A DNA stretch of 64,000 bases from Cladocopium goreaui (GCA_947184155.2 CAMXCT020002702.1:418966-482965); one strand, 5' to 3'. Shown: positions 23,770-35,659, counted from the stretch's first letter. Made by a program: numbers and translations. Notes: generated by a model from the letters alone, not told the origin.

Positions 23770-24822
23770 GCCACTGACAGGAAACATCGTGGTGGAATGC
23801 CGAAAACGTGATGGTGAGACCCACGCCATTTCACAGCTTATCATCGTGGCGATGTCTTTGGGACTTCTGTGCTTTTTCACTGCAGACGCAATGAAGGAGA
23901 GGCTGTTCCAGCGTTGCCAGGTGTTTCTTTTTCCATCTGAAAACAGGGCTGTGAAATGTTGTACTGTAACAACGTTTTTGGTTGTTACTTTCTGCCCTTG
24001 AACGTGCTGGATCCTTGTAGGACCGTTGGGTGCGGCTGGCGAATAAGGTATCTCAAGGGCCGAGCATGGGTATGGCTCAAAATTTGCCCCCAAACATGAT
24101 TTAAACACATTTAAATTGGACCGCTATTAAACATATTAATAGGACACATCAATATCTAAACTATATTGCTATTAAACATTAATTAAACCACAAAGTCTAA
24201 AAATGACAGTTCTTGTGGATCCAGACTTGGTACTCTCAGGAGAGCTGGAGCACGGTCCAAGTTTGCCGGGGCAAGAAGGACGCGGAGGATGAGGATGACG
24301 TGAACGGTTGGATCACCTTGGGTTTTGCCCTGGGGGGTGTGGGGTTCGACCTGATGTGTTTGTTGGAGTTTTACAAGAGCAATAAGAAACCTGACGGTGT
24401 TTCGGTGTATTAATTGTGTGTATTATAATTGTTTCTATTTTTGTTGCGGAGACTCGAGAAACCGGGACCCTAAAAAAAAAATATATATAATATATATATA
24501 TATCTATATATATATATATTCGTATCCTGAGCTCCTCCAGCAACCAGCCATAACCATCCCTTGGCTCAGGAAGACTGGAAGCGGTAAGAGTGTGAACATG
24601 TTCTCGGCCTTTTTGCACGTCAGCGCCGACTTTCTTCGCTCTTCTACCACCCTGGTGATGTCACTGATGATTTTGTTGTGCAAGGTTGACTCCTCCACCT
24701 GTATCGATGCCTACTCCAGCGTCTTCATTGGTGTGACCATCTTTGCTGGTGCCTTCGTGGGTTTCTTCAAATGGATTAAGCTGCTGATCACTTTCGTCTG
24801 CAAAGAACGGCCCGAGAAGTGA
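23770..24822 (+). CDS. CDF/SLC30-type zinc transporter, transmembrane exons
   Basis: Three exons. The first (about 23770-23960, borders uncertain) has a membrane segment, ISQLIIVAMSLGLLCFF. The second (24240-24385) encodes an acidic loop DAEDEDDVNGWIT and the membrane segment LGFALGGVGFDLMCLLEF. The third (24570-24822) encodes SVNMFSAFLHVSADFLRSST and a following membrane segment to TGA. FLHVxxD-x-LRS matches TM5 of CDF transporters, whose His and Asp bind the transported zinc in the H-x3-D site; both are present. Exons two and three join in frame using a GA donor at 24386 and an AG|G acceptor at 24568-24569 (184-base intron). The usual cytoplasmic domain does not follow directly; the C-terminus reads KERPEK then stop. 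Role: metal efflux or vacuolar sequestration, inferred from the family. Confidence 0.65.
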
Positions 24823-26417
24823 TGCGGCTGGATTTCAGTAACGGAGAGGTGTGCATTGATTTCGCAACCCAAAGAATCTGATATTGACCCTGGCATGAAT
24901 GGCATGGGGATAAAGTGTATGAGTTGATCTTTCTGAGTGAAATAACAGATGGTATCCAAAGGGGGAATTCCATCGCTTCCTACAGCAGGGATAGGCCGTA
25001 AGATGATGATTTCACACGACATCTGCCGTGAATCCATGGTGAATTGGGTGCAAAACGTGAACTTTCCATGGCTTCCGTGAAAGGTAGACACTTAGTGACT
25101 TAGTTTGGCTGGAAACATCCTGAAACCAATGCCCTCGATACTGAGTGATGATGGGTTCTCCCGTCATTGATTCAGATGCGCAAGTGACGCATAGCTGTCA
25201 CCGCAGTGGAGGCTTTTGGAAACGGTTAAAGGGATGACCCATGATCTCGTCAATGAGAAAAGCCGTTCGGAATCATGTTTTTGTAAATGTCTGTTCTATT
25301 TCTTTTTCGAAGGTGGTGACAACCTTCTCTGGACCAATCGAACAAGTTGACAACCAACTCCCGGCAACTTCGTTGTTCACACGCGATTGTCGAGGACTTG
25401 AGTTGCAGCTTCATCCACTGTAAAGCTGTTGTCCCCCTGGCAAAACAGCAGAAGCACCGCTGTCTTGCCAAGAGTTAGTATAGCCTTGCAGCTCTAGCTG
25501 CCAAAGGATTTGTAACTTCTGGTTGTAGACCTAGACCCTCAATTTACCCGTGAAGATAGATGTTTTGAATTGTTTTGACAACTGGCGTAACCTTTGGTAG
25601 TTTCACGCATCTATATGGGTACTTTGAGGATGCTTGAGATGTCGAGTAGGTCAGAATCACTGCCACGTTCTGACCACCTCTGCCTGTTTAAGTCGCCCAG
25701 AAAAGCCGAGATGCTGGCAGCAACTGACAGTACACTGTTGATTCAGATCGCACTCAGAAAAAATGTAGATCGATGCAATGTCGATGTGACCTTTGAATCT
25801 GGCTTAAACTATGCTAAAGTACTATATTAATCTATATATATATATATATCGATATGCATCATCTTGTGTTTGTTCATATTATGTGTATTACAGTCGTAAA
25901 CTTTCCCACCTGGAAACCGGCGCCAGTCCACCACACTGCGTGATTCGCACGACTGCGGTATTTTGCTGCAACATAAGATCGAGACCTTGGAGGCGTCGTT
26001 GCTATGGCTGGGGGCAACCATGGAACTTACCCGGAGCGGCTGCTGCTTTTCAAATGTGGCTGACTGGAAAACCCTCCATTTAAAACCATTTAAAACAGTG
26101 GATAGTCCCAGCAAAATCCATAAAAAAAAGAATTTTCCATTGCCAGCCACATTTGACTACCAGAGGGTACAACTTATAACTTACAACCCATTGATAGTTG
26201 GAAAAAAAACAGTAGAATATAGTATAACTATAACATATTGAAACTGTTTAACACTATATTACTTGCGTGACATCCACAACTGTAACTGGAATAACATCAA
26301 TACACTGGTAGTTCTCGACTGGTAGAAATTATGTATAACTGGGGGTAGTAACTGGAAGAACATCTATACTGCAGCAGTTGATAACTAGGATCTAGAGATA
26401 GCGGAGGACAGATGTGA
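24823..26417. other. CDF gene flank or introns
   Basis: A possible + exon lies at 25625-25745 (RSESLPRSDHLCLF, then KSPRKAEMLAATDS), without family assignment. A 12-base inverted pair CAAATGTGGCTG (26051-26062) and its complement (26144-26155) with a nearby CCAGAGGGTA (26160-26169) looks like a decayed MITE. TA repeats lie at 25833-25850. Confidence 0.35.
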
Positions 26418-26522
26418 TACCCTCTGGTAATTTAACATAGCCATTGAAAATGACCATAGAAATAGTGGATTTGCCCATTAAACATTGTGAATTTCCATAG
26501 TTATGTTAGTTTACCAGAGGTA
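26418..26522. mobile_element. MITE copy 2
   Basis: TACCCTCTGGTAATTTAACA at the left and TTAGTTTACCAGAGGTA at the right (one G lost), with internal ATTTCCATAGTTATG. TA at both ends. Same family as 13121-13230. Confidence 0.85.
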
Positions 26523-26773
26523 ACTGGAATGGAGGGTTATTTGCCAGATACCAAGTAAGATGACTGATTCTCCAAGTGCACTGGTTCTGGACTGGTGATT
26601 CGCTTCTTTGGGATGACATAAGACCCTTCACGACTTTCATTCACGAAACCGAAAGTTCAAACAAGTTCATAGACCAGTTGAACTTTCTGAAATGTTGGGC
26701 CGCTGCACCAGAAAGAAGACCAAGAGAGGTTTCAGGCCATCCAATCAAGCGTGAGAACACCCACCGATCGCAG

Positions 26774-26850
26774 GAAGTGGAACGATGCTTCGTTCACATT
26801 GACTACCAGCCGCGCACCCAAAACGCATCAGATGCATCTCTATTGCCATA
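26774..26850 (+). CDS. CDF-type transporter, C-terminal exon (candidate)
   Basis: After GATCGCAG (26766-26773) the frame reads EVERCFVHIDYQPR, then a short tail to TAG. VE-R-(C/A)FVH-(V/I)D(Y/F) is the last beta strand of the CDF cytoplasmic domain. It lies 2 kb downstream of the CDF transmembrane exons on the same strand, so it may end that gene. The middle of the domain is not visible between them. Confidence 0.5.
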
Positions 26851-26930
26851 GGCGGTTTTGAAATGAAGTAGCCACCGATTTGGAACTGCTTCGAGTATCC
26901 AACTACTCTATTTCATTTTTTCCATATATA

Positions 26931-27062
<132 letters not shown>

Positions 27063-28452
27063 TACAATAATATACATATTATATATAAATATGTGTAAAT
27101 GTTTCGTACTCGTACCTCCTTGTCATATTTTAGGATCACGGGGTGCTGTGAGGGTCCATATTTCTTTCGCTTGCCGTATGAAACCAGTTCACCTCGAACG
27201 GCTCGTTGGCAACTTGTTACTAACTGACTGAACCTCTGAGAACAAAACTCCTGACCACTAACTTTTATTTCCGATCATCCCTCTATGCCCCCGTTTGAAC
27301 TCAATAGGGTGCACCAGGATGACATTTTATGGCATTTTATGTCTTTCGCATTCATGTCTCAGCCAAAAGATGCTGTTATTCAAGGTGAACTCCTCCGGGG
27401 GTTTTGCGTCGTGTGCATTTCCGGTGTTGGTTCTCTGCCCTTTAAAATGCTTAGACCGAAGTGCCAAGCAATCTCAATTTTTGGACTTCCGTAAGAATGA
27501 GTAGCTGGGTTGGAGGGACTTACATGAATCATGCAACCCTTTTGTTTTTTCATCTTTTACCGACAGTGGGGTCTTCCTGCAATATTTTACCAGGAAAGAA
27601 ATGACATGTTACTTCGGGAGATCAAAATCAAACAAAACAAAACTTAGGCATCTTACGCCAACTCTGGAAAATGCAAAACCCTATCCTGAAGATGTTACTC
27701 ATGCCCCCCTCGTTTGAATTCCAGCGGCTGAGGATGCGTCTGCACGATGATCATGACCCTGAGGTACCAGTCGATGCCAAGGTGCCATGAGATTGCTCTT
27801 CCTGGCAGCTTTTAAGGCTGTTAAATTGACGGGTGATTCTTGTAGATGTGGGGGTTCCCCCAATGAAATTTTTACTTGGTTGGTGTCTTGTTGTTAAATA
27901 TGTGAGGTTCAAGAGATTAAGCGGTCTGGTCGAGTTTTACTATGCAAGCATCTCATTTGTCTGGGGGCTTCTGACTTTGACTCCTCATTTTTGGTGGTGC
28001 ACCCGGTGCACCCGTGCAACCAGCGCATGTCTTAGGGGTTCCCCAATGACTTGACGCACCTGGTGGATTCTTCGCATGGCCAGTTGTACGGGGGGCCGCG
28101 TCGAAGCTCACCACGTGCAGAGGGTGCAAGGTTTGGATTCCACAACAGGCGCGGGGTGAGGGCTTTGGAGATGGTTTGGAGCAACCCTCGAGTGACAAAA
28201 CTTGGGTATGGTTTGTGGTTGGGGTTGCCACGTGAAACCAGCATGATAAGGTTTTTGATGGGGTATGTTTGCTTGAATCGACCGTGCCAGGGATCTATCA
28301 TCCCTCTCAGAGACTAAGCAGCATCTGTGGTCATTACCCTTCAGCTGGTTCCTTGTTTTCAATGCTATTTGGAATTGTTTGGGATGGCGACTAATACACA
28401 ATACAATATGTGTGTTTGTACATATAATCATTAATCATCGATCCATTTGCAG
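27063..28452. other. no supportable gene
   Basis: Several weak open frames; a GC-rich piece at 28070-28135 reads FFAWPVVRGAASKLTTCRGC on + but is equally open elsewhere. No motif recognised. Confidence 0.35.
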
Positions 28453-28584
28453 ATGATTTCAAGACATGATCTTCCACGAAGCCAGCCATTTGATCAACAG
28501 ATCAACTCGACAGCGCCAGGAGTGGGGATCTCAAAGGCACAACAAGATATCAGGGAAGAGCTGTTGGGACAGACAGTGACATAA
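28453..28584 (+). CDS. candidate terminal exon, unknown
   Basis: After CATTTGCAG the frame reads MISRHDLPRSQPFDQQINST, continues APGVGISKAQQDIREELL and stops at TAA 28582-28584. It has a balanced, polar, protein-like composition. Family unknown. Confidence 0.35.
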   Translation: MISRHDLPRSQPFDQQINSTAPGVGISKAQQDIREELLGQTVT

Positions 28585-29239
28585 CAAGCGCCGGTTCACT
28601 CTGGTACCTCAAAATTGGAATCAAGCTGCTATCATGAATTATGGCAAGTGAAGCTCAGAGTAAATTTCAACTACTATCATAAACCATTAATCATTATGAA
28701 CTGTGACAGTATTACTACTATTTTGGGGACCCTATCAATCAACCTGGGTTGTCATTGGATCTTGATTGACGCTACTCTCAACTGATAGAGATCCCAGCAG
28801 TTTATTCATCAGACACGCGATGGTGGTCAATCCCTCAACACATGTTGGCAAAGTTTTTTTTACACGTGGTGTTTTATTTGTTTGAAGGCTTTAAATGTGT
28901 TTTCTCGTTTTTGTCTGAACATTTGAAAATGGGGTAATACGGAAATACCCCCAACATTTGATTGTTTATCGTAATCACTTATCATCATGTTCCCTATTGG
29001 AGTGGCCATAAATAACATTAAATGTGGTATACTCATGTATACTCTGTTTTCAGACACACTCATTGGGAACGATGTGGAGGTTCTTCTTTGTGAATTCAGA
29101 TTCAGGACGTGTGGCTTGTAGAAACAATAACGATCTGCCCTCAAAAATTTAACGGATTTGGATAGTTCCCAGTAATTTACTTTGGCTTATCATTGTTCAT
29201 GAGTATTTGCTGAACATCTGACTACTCCCTAGGTACCTT

Positions 29240-30300
29240 ATTTCTTGCCACTTGAATCCACTTGATTTTCGCCGAAGACTTTGCTTTGCTGCCAGGTGCC
29301 AACGGGAATGTCTGAGAAATTCAATGCATAGAGGCATAGAGGCGCAGGTCGATTGCATTCCTACAATATTCGACGTGCGTACCCTCAGAGATCGATGTTT
29401 CAGCAAGGTGACAAGTTGTAGTTTGACCAGATGTTCTATGACAAACTCTGAATTGCCCGTGCTTTTTGAGAAATTCGGGTGTGGAATCCGATGTGAAATC
29501 TGAGGGATGCACTTGTTTCTTTGCCAATCTTTGCCATATGAAATGGATAAATGGTTTGTCTGAAAATAAGGTGATTATCCGTAAATCTGCTTTAAGGTCT
29601 TTAAGATTGCCATTGTGCGAGTACATGGGTGTACCCCATTTTCAGACACACCCGGACGGAAAGCTCGTCAAGTTGAACGCATAGCGTGCGAACTGGCAAT
29701 TGAAATTTTCCTGATCGTGCCCTGGTCGCGTGTTCCCTGCCATGGTCGCGATGGCTGTTTCTCGCAGGGGTTTCAGCTGCTGGATGACTTTGGACAGTTG
29801 CCCACAGTCGCTTAGCGTGTCTGATTTTGTCCCACTGTTTTGCGCAAACACATGTTCAATGGCTGTGTTAACCTGTCAACGAATGGTTGGCTTGTAATCT
29901 GATGGGCCATTTGTCCATACTTCCAAGTCCACTTGATGGATCCAGTGCTACACAGACGGACTGTATGGAGGAACGGAGACATTTCGACTCACCGTGTATC
30001 ACGAGTGTGAGCCCCTGTGCTGCTCTTTGACCACAGGATAAGATATTTGAGTTACGAACTTGGCAACAACTTGCCACAGCAAGGGGTTCGCGCATGACCT
30101 GTATATATTTGAACTCCTGTGAAAGTCCATTGTTTTGAAAAAGTGCCGCTTTTCGCGGAGGGAGTTTTTGGGGGAGCCATAGCATTCTCCAAGCTTTGCA
30201 TCCCAGCAACTTGCCCCGTTGGATCCGCATGGGGTTTTGGATTTCAACGTCAACATCGTCGATGATGCATCTGAAATAACGACACCTCCTGGAGGGAAGA
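29240..30300 (-). pseudogene. decayed - strand coding region (candidate)
   Basis: Consecutive - strand frames (29868-30300, 29642-29851, 29321-29626) each have coding-like composition but are broken by frame changes, as expected for a decaying intronless gene. Fragments include KLLGCKAWRMLWLPQKLPPR and MAGNTRPGHDQENFNCQFAR. No domain recognised. On the + strand 30219-30340 also reads well (VLDFNVNIVDDASEITTPPG before an Ala/Thr run), so part of the region may be a + exon instead. Confidence 0.25.
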
Positions 30301-30307
30301 TCAATGA

Positions 30308-30341
30308 AGCAGCAGCAGCAGCAGCAACAACAACAACAACA
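30308..30341. repeat. (GCA)n(ACA)n microsatellite
   Basis: Six GCA units followed by five ACA units. In the + candidate exon this would encode short Ala and Thr runs. Confidence 0.95.
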
Positions 30342-30560
30342 AATCGATATCAATTTGTACTGATCTTGCATAAGACTCTTTGGAATCTTTCAGGTTGGAA
30401 AACCATTGGTAACAGAGGGATCCAGCAAGTGGAAACTCATCGATTTTGCTTCTTGTGGCTTCGAAAGAATGAGTGATCATTATTATTCTCATTATTTCAT
30501 TGACACCTGAAACAACTTCACAACTTGGGTAATGGGCCGCATAGGGATCCCTATTAAGAG

Positions 30561-30693
30561 ATGGACATGCAAGCAATCCCAGCAAAGTTGTGGGAATCCC
30601 CCATGGACAGCACCTGGGAAGCCAAACGTTGCAGCCATGTCGCTGTGCGTGGCGCCACCTGCGCTTCATACAGTGCCAGCCAATCGGAGCAAG
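30561..30693 (+). CDS. candidate exon, unknown protein
   Basis: Open from ATG 30561 to a GTAGGA donor at 30694, 44 codons plus one base. It reads MDMQAIPAKLWESPMDSTWE then AKRCSHVAVRGATCASYSAS, with good codon bias. An in-frame stop sits just before the AG at 30559-30560, so this is an exon or a gene start. Family unknown. Confidence 0.45.
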
Positions 30694-31014
30694 GTAGGAC
30701 AGCGACCGTTGCACTGAGACAGTTGCACTGAGATGTAGGCAAACTGTTGATATAGAGGCTCAACAGGTTTAACTGGCGAATCCACCTTTAATATTCCTAT
30801 GGATTCCTATGGAATATTACTTTCCGGTTTTTGTAGGTGTCTACTTTCATGATTGTTTCAAAGTTGGATAAGTTCCAATAATATGAACATGGGGCAATAG
30901 CTTAAATATCTCACCATATCTCACCATATCTCACTAAAGACTCTACATATTTTGGATATTAAGATTATTAAGCTAACTCGTTCCCATACTACCATGCAAT
31001 GCATGACCTTTGTC

Positions 31015-31110
31015 GATGGTGCAAGGCCATCTACTGTGACTCTGTGGGATGTGAAGTTCCAGAGACTGTGGGACCGCGTCACTTCAGCCTGCTCCGGATG
31101 GGCTGGGCTG
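31015..31110 (+). CDS. candidate exon, unknown
   Basis: The + frame reads VDGARPSTVTLWDVKFQRLW then DRVTSA. A second + frame is also open, so the call is weak. Confidence 0.25.
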
Positions 31111-31454
31111 TGCTGGCCTCAGCCACGGCTGCTCCAGGGCCCCAGGGCTTGCAGTGGGGGTCTTTTCCCCTTGTCGTTCTGAGTGGTTTGTGAACCAGAA
31201 ACACAAACTGTGCGCTGGGGGGTTCAAAACATGGTCACTGACTGTCACTGTCTATTGCATTGTGCTCCTTACTTGGGCGATATTGGGACGATTTCTCAAA
31301 TGGGTTTGAAACCACCAACCAGCTGCCCCGGTGGCTGTTGCACCCTTGGCCCAGTACTCTTCGCACGCATGGCTTGGTGTGTCCAATGCCTGGGCGAAGC
31401 GGCGCATGCGGCAAGCATGGAGATGTGGAAGAGAGGCGGGGAGAGCCAGAGCCA

Positions 31455-31565
31455 CTGGTTCTCCTGTATATTGAAGTGGTGATGATGATAGTGGACTATA
31501 TGGATGGGAATATAGTCCATATAGTCCACTATCATCATCACCACTGGAATATACAGTGAAACCAG
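31455..31565. repeat. long hairpin, about 50-bp arms, 11-base loop
   Basis: The inner 29 bp (31476-31504) pair perfectly with 31516-31544 around the loop TGGGAATATAG. The stem extends outward through CTGTATATT and CTGGTT with few mismatches to 31455 and 31565. It lies outside any convincing exon. It could be a very young MITE, a snapback duplication, or a small-RNA precursor. Confidence 0.9.
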
Positions 31566-32397
31566 TCCATCAGGGATTGTTGATGCCTTGCTATGCCTTT
31601 CTCAGGGAGATGGAGAAGATCCAGCTGCGCTCTTTCAATCCTCGGCCGTGATGGGCGTAAATTGTTGCCTCGTTGGTTGAGTGGAAGATCTATAAACTAT
31701 TCCGAAGTGACGTTGGGTGAAGTTTCCCATCATATTCCCCTTTCTTTCCAAATTGTTACGTATGACACTACGAAATACTATGAATCATTATCAGAGTTCC
31801 CACAATTTGCGATCTTTTCGTACTAGAACCATCGGGGAAACAACAGGGGAAACTGCACCAGGGCGTCTTCTTGAACATTGACATGCTCACGAGCCTGGAG
31901 ACGCTAACTCAGCCGGGTGCCCAGAAGTGGTGGGAAGTGGGTAGCTGGTGATGTAGTGATCCCTGAAGTTGATAAATTAATCTAAAATGATGTAGATGGG
32001 GATGAGACGAACAGCCATTCATTTCAACTGTACCATGTATTTTTGGATGTTCACCAGGTTATTTGAGTTGTGGAGATGAGAAGGACCTCCACTTGCCAAC
32101 TATTTTGCAGTTTACCTACTGGTACCAGGGTTTTGATGCATGGCCACATTTGTTGCAAATGGATCTGCTACACCGCTAGCTTTGGCGATTTCTGGTGTTT
32201 CCTGCACCTGTTGCAAACTGCTGTCGCTGGGTGCACAGGGCAGCTGAGCCATTGCAGCGCCTGAGCTTTGAAGGTGCGGCTGCCTGGGAGGTTATATACT
32301 TCATTCGTTCGACAAGAACCTCCTGGGAAATCTGGGAAGGTGTGGTGTCTCCATCAGTCGAGTCTGACCATTTATGTTCATTTATCACGAAAGCTAG
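31566..32397. other. no supportable gene
   Basis: Ordinary composition, short weak frames only, no family motif. It ends at the first GC-rich foldback copy. Confidence 0.4.
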
Positions 32398-32490
32398 CGT
32401 CAGCTAGCTGGAGTCTTCTTGCTTTAGCAAGTATTGGGGGGGCTGCTCAAGGACATCACGTGATTTTTCACGCGAAAGGGCCCCCCCCCC
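32398..32490. repeat. GC-rich foldback repeat, copy A
   Basis: Starts CGAAAGCTAGCGTCAGCTAG, contains the self-complementary CTTGCTTTAGCAAG, a G run, CAAGGACATCACGTGATTTT, GCGAAAGGG and a C run that could pair with the G run. Directly followed by microsatellites. Confidence 0.8.
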
Positions 32491-32668
32491 CCACCTCCCC
32501 CACCACCACCACCACCACCATCACCACCATCCCATCATCATCATCATCATCATCATCAGCATCCTCGTCATCATCATCATCATCATCATCATCATCGTCA
32601 TCGTCCTCTCCTCGTCCTCGTCCTCGTCCTCCTCGTCATCATCGTCCTCATCATCATCATCATCCTCG

Positions 32669-32766
<98 letters not shown>

Positions 32767-32790
32767 CATCATCATCATCATCATCATCAT
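32491..32790. repeat. compound microsatellite (CCA, CAT, CGT/CCT, TCATCAT)n
   Basis: CCA/CAC units, then CAT, then GTC/CTC triplets, then CAT, then a heptamer ATTCATC array, then CAT again. Poly-Ser and poly-His frames are artefacts. Confidence 0.95.
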
Positions 32791-32838
32791 CGTTATTCAA
32801 TTACATTTTATCATTATTGGCAATTATTGTCATTATCA

Positions 32839-33093
32839 CGAAAGCTAGCGTCAGCTCGCTAGAGTCTTCTTGCTTTAGCACGTATTCCGGGGCTCCCCAA
32901 GGACATCACGTGATTTTTCCCGCGAAAGGGCCCCCCCCTGCCCCCTCCCCCATATATATCATTGTTATATATCATATATCAATATATCATTGTTGCATCC
33001 TCGTTGGGACGAACAATGCCGCGACACGATGATGACAGTCCCTCCGCAACTCACCTCTTCCCTTCCTTCTTTCTCCTACCCCGCTAGCTTTCG
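32839..33093. repeat. GC-rich foldback repeat, copy B, with inverted ends
   Basis: The left part repeats copy A (CGAAAGCTAGCG, CTTGCTTTAGCA, ACATCACGTGATTTTTC, GCGAAAGGGCCCC). The right end 33082-33093 is CGCTAGCTTTCG, the exact inverse of the left 12 bases, so this copy looks like a complete 255-bp inverted-repeat element. Confidence 0.7.
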
Positions 33094-33555
33094 TCATCCA
33101 CCCCCGGCCTCAAGTATTATTATATATATATATATTTAATATATATATACATATATATATATATATATTTTTTCATGTGATGTACAGCTGCAGTAAGCCC
33201 AATCATAAACCTCCAACTGAGGATGGTTTTGTAGCACCAAAATTTCTGGCAAACCAACTGGGGTGGTTTTAGTCAAACCCACCTGGACTGAACCTCGAAA
33301 TCCCACTGGCTGTTGCGCATCTGGAAAAAATGCCATTACCAATGGATGTTCTACCCCATCTATATGAATCTATATCCAACAATAATCCAAGTTACTGTAC
33401 ATATTCCCATCCATTCTTGTTGTTGGCCAAAAATCGTTCATTGCTTTGGTCAGAACATCCGCATGATCCTGAAACATTCTTCATATAAAACTATACATCA
33501 CACCATATTGTACCCATCAAATATGCCACCAAGGATCCCATTGATCTCCCAAAAG

Positions 33556-33677
33556 GTCTGAAGAGCTCCGAAGCCACCTCCGCCTTCAGTGCAGATCACC
33601 AGGTCTTTGGCCGGGGACCTCGGCCTTGGTTTATTCCAGTGGGGAGCAGAGATTTTGGAAAAAACCAAGACTATTGA
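33556..33677 (+). CDS. candidate exon, unknown protein
   Basis: After CCCAAAAG|G the frame reads LKSSEATSAFSADHQVFGRG then PRPWFIPVGSRDFGKNQDY and stops at 33675-33677. It has strong coding composition, and the frame is also open about 60 bases further upstream. Family unknown. Confidence 0.42.
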
Positions 33678-33721
33678 ATAGACCTGGATAAGTATTGCTG
33701 CATTGCTTTGTATGAGCGCAT

Positions 33722-33991
33722 GTGAGCGCCAAGACTGTCAGAGCGCTTGCATGTTCTTGGGATTTCTTGGGTTTGTCTGAAGACTGGGCACCCTACCGAG
33801 TTCCCAAGGCAGCTACGGCAGCATTTGGAGTCTCTTCGCTATGGCAGATACGAGGCAGAGGGTTGAACAGCCAGGAGCAAACACTGGGGCTTTTTGCCAC
33901 CCACAAGCTAAACCAAATAGAATGGGGATATCAAATGATATCATGGAAATATCAACGCAGAAGACTAGGGATATTTGGGGGTCATACTTAG
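33722..33991 (+). CDS. candidate exon or short ORF, unknown
   Basis: Open for 89 codons; the best part is SEDWAPYRVPKAATAAFGVS then LWQIRGRGLNSQEQTLGLFA. It lies 45 bases after the preceding candidate exon in a different frame, so the two may be parts of one gene separated by a very short intron or an indel. Confidence 0.35.
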   Translation: MSAKTVRALACSWDFLGLSEDWAPYRVPKAATAAFGVSSLWQIRGRGLNSQEQTLGLFATHKLNQIEWGYQMISWKYQRRRLGIFGGHT

Positions 33992-34663
33992 GTTACTTTA
34001 GCCAGCAGCAACCGTTTTTTTGCATCCACTCACTGCAACTTTTTAAATAAAAGATATTGATCGATGAAACTGGGAAGAACTTTGTTTTCATCCAGTGGGA
34101 GACTGTCTTGATCTGGGTAAACCTTGCTTCGGCTGGTTTCGATCTTCTGTATGATAATTATATATATATATATGTGTGTGTGTCCTTCGAGATTTTGAGC
34201 CATACGTGGAGAAATGTGTAGCTGCCCATCAAGAATAAACTTCTTTGACGGATGTCCTTTTCCTACTGGTAGGTTTATGAACAACCAATAGAATCAATTT
34301 AATGTGCATGGGTTGACGGGGGCCCATCTTTGTGCATCCAGGTCATTGGTCTAATTTTACACAAGGAAATTGCGATGGTGAGAATAGGGATACCCTAACT
34401 TTCAGAGACCCGCAAATGATACTATTATATGATGTCTTGTATCTGGTATTGTATGCATGTATAATGATAGTAATACTAATTAGCAATGATCATAATCATT
34501 ACACCAATTACTGCAATACTGATAATGAGAAGAACAATACTAACAATCATTCACAACTGACATTATATATATATATACATATACAATATCCATATACAAT
34601 ATCCATATACAATATCTATTATATATATATAATACAGATGGATAGATTCCCCCAGAATCTAAG
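33992..34663. other. intronic or intergenic, TA repeats
   Basis: TA microsatellites at 34160-34182 and 34564-34632; otherwise nothing supportable. Confidence 0.5.
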
Positions 34664-34803
34664 CCTCATGGCTTCACCATCCACACCTTTTCCAGTCGTT
34701 GGACTTTTGCCAATGGCTCGGCGGCCTGTGCTGGAGCCTGTGCCCATGTGGTCGCGCTGCTGCACCTCGTGGCGGAGGCCATGACCGACGTGGGACTGCG
34801 GGG
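34664..34803 (+). CDS. candidate exon, unknown protein
   Basis: After AATCTAAG (34656-34663) the frame reads GFTIHTFSSRWTFANGSAAC then AGACAHVVALLHLVAEAMTD with high GC3, ending near a GGG|GT donor at 34804. The surroundings are A+T repeats, so the island stands out. Family not recognised. Confidence 0.4.
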
Positions 34804-35412
34804 GTTATGGGGAAACAGTCATTATAGTGATATATGGTTATGGGATGTTAAGGGACAAAAATAATCATATTATCATCATAGTATCATCATAGTATAATGG
34901 TAACAATATGGTGGTAATATGGTAATAATTTTTATGGGATAGTGGCATAATATGGTGATAGTATGGTGATCATATGATGATCATGGTTTTTCTTTTGGGT
35001 TACTGACACAACTAGAACCATCTGAAAAAAAGGAACACATTTGGAGAGATTCGGGGTCTAATAAGATTACATTATAGGTCCAACTCACCCCTAATAGCGA
35101 ATTATTGGAAAGCCTTTGGGGATATTTGGGGGAGTCTCAAGCAATGAACCCAACTATAACTGGTAAAAGAAGTGGATATGCACATAGTATTATATATATA
35201 TATTACATGGGTTGGGTCAAACATTTAATACACCACAAGCCCACATATTTTTACACGAGTTTTTGGTACGAAGCATCCAAGGACTTGACCCAAACTTCTG
35301 CTCGCATGGCCGTTTTGTGGATGAAGGTCATACTCTGTCGGGTTTAGGATGATTTAGATTCCTGTAGATGGCAATGTTCTTAAATCAGGAAAACCACCAA
35401 GGAGTCCATTCT
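34804..35412. other. A+T-rich, short GATAATATGG-type repeats
   Basis: Imperfect repeats of ATAGTATCATC and ATATGGTAATA at 34860-34985. An open frame at 35105-35347 crosses a TA run and is not supported. Confidence 0.45.
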
Positions 35413-35468
35413 TTAAAGCAGGAGTCCATTGTGAGCTTCCCAGGTCGACACGTGGCGGAAGTTCTCGC
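35413..35468 (-). CDS. candidate terminal exon on - strand
   Basis: On the - strand after CCTCGCAG|G the frame reads ENFRHVSTWEAHNGLLL and stops. The acceptor and composition are good, but it is short. It lies 75 bases from MITE copy 3. Confidence 0.35.
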
Positions 35469-35543
35469 CTGCGAGGCAGAGATTCGTTTCTGGATTCTTT
35501 ACATCCGACAATTTCTCGCCATTTTTTTCTGCTAAAGTGGTGT

Positions 35544-35659
35544 TACCCTCTGGTAAACTAACATAGCTATGGAAAATCACCATCTCTAATAGGTAAATCA
35601 ACTATAGAGGGCCATTTTCATCCATTTTCAATAGCAAACTGTTAAATTACCAGAGGGTA
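35544..35659. mobile_element. MITE copy 3
   Basis: TACCCTCTGGTAAACTAACA at the left, TTAAATTACCAGAGGGTA at the right, TA at both ends. The arms share GGAAAATCACCAT on the left; the right half has diverged. Confidence 0.85.

Noticed and set aside
23424-23834. 136-codon - strand frame before the CDF exons
   Set aside because: A + frame in the same place is equally protein-like, and the CDF exons are on +, so the strand cannot be assigned.
32268-33032. 254-codon frame with Ser and His runs
   Set aside because: It is built from two repeat elements and compound microsatellites; no unique protein-like segment.
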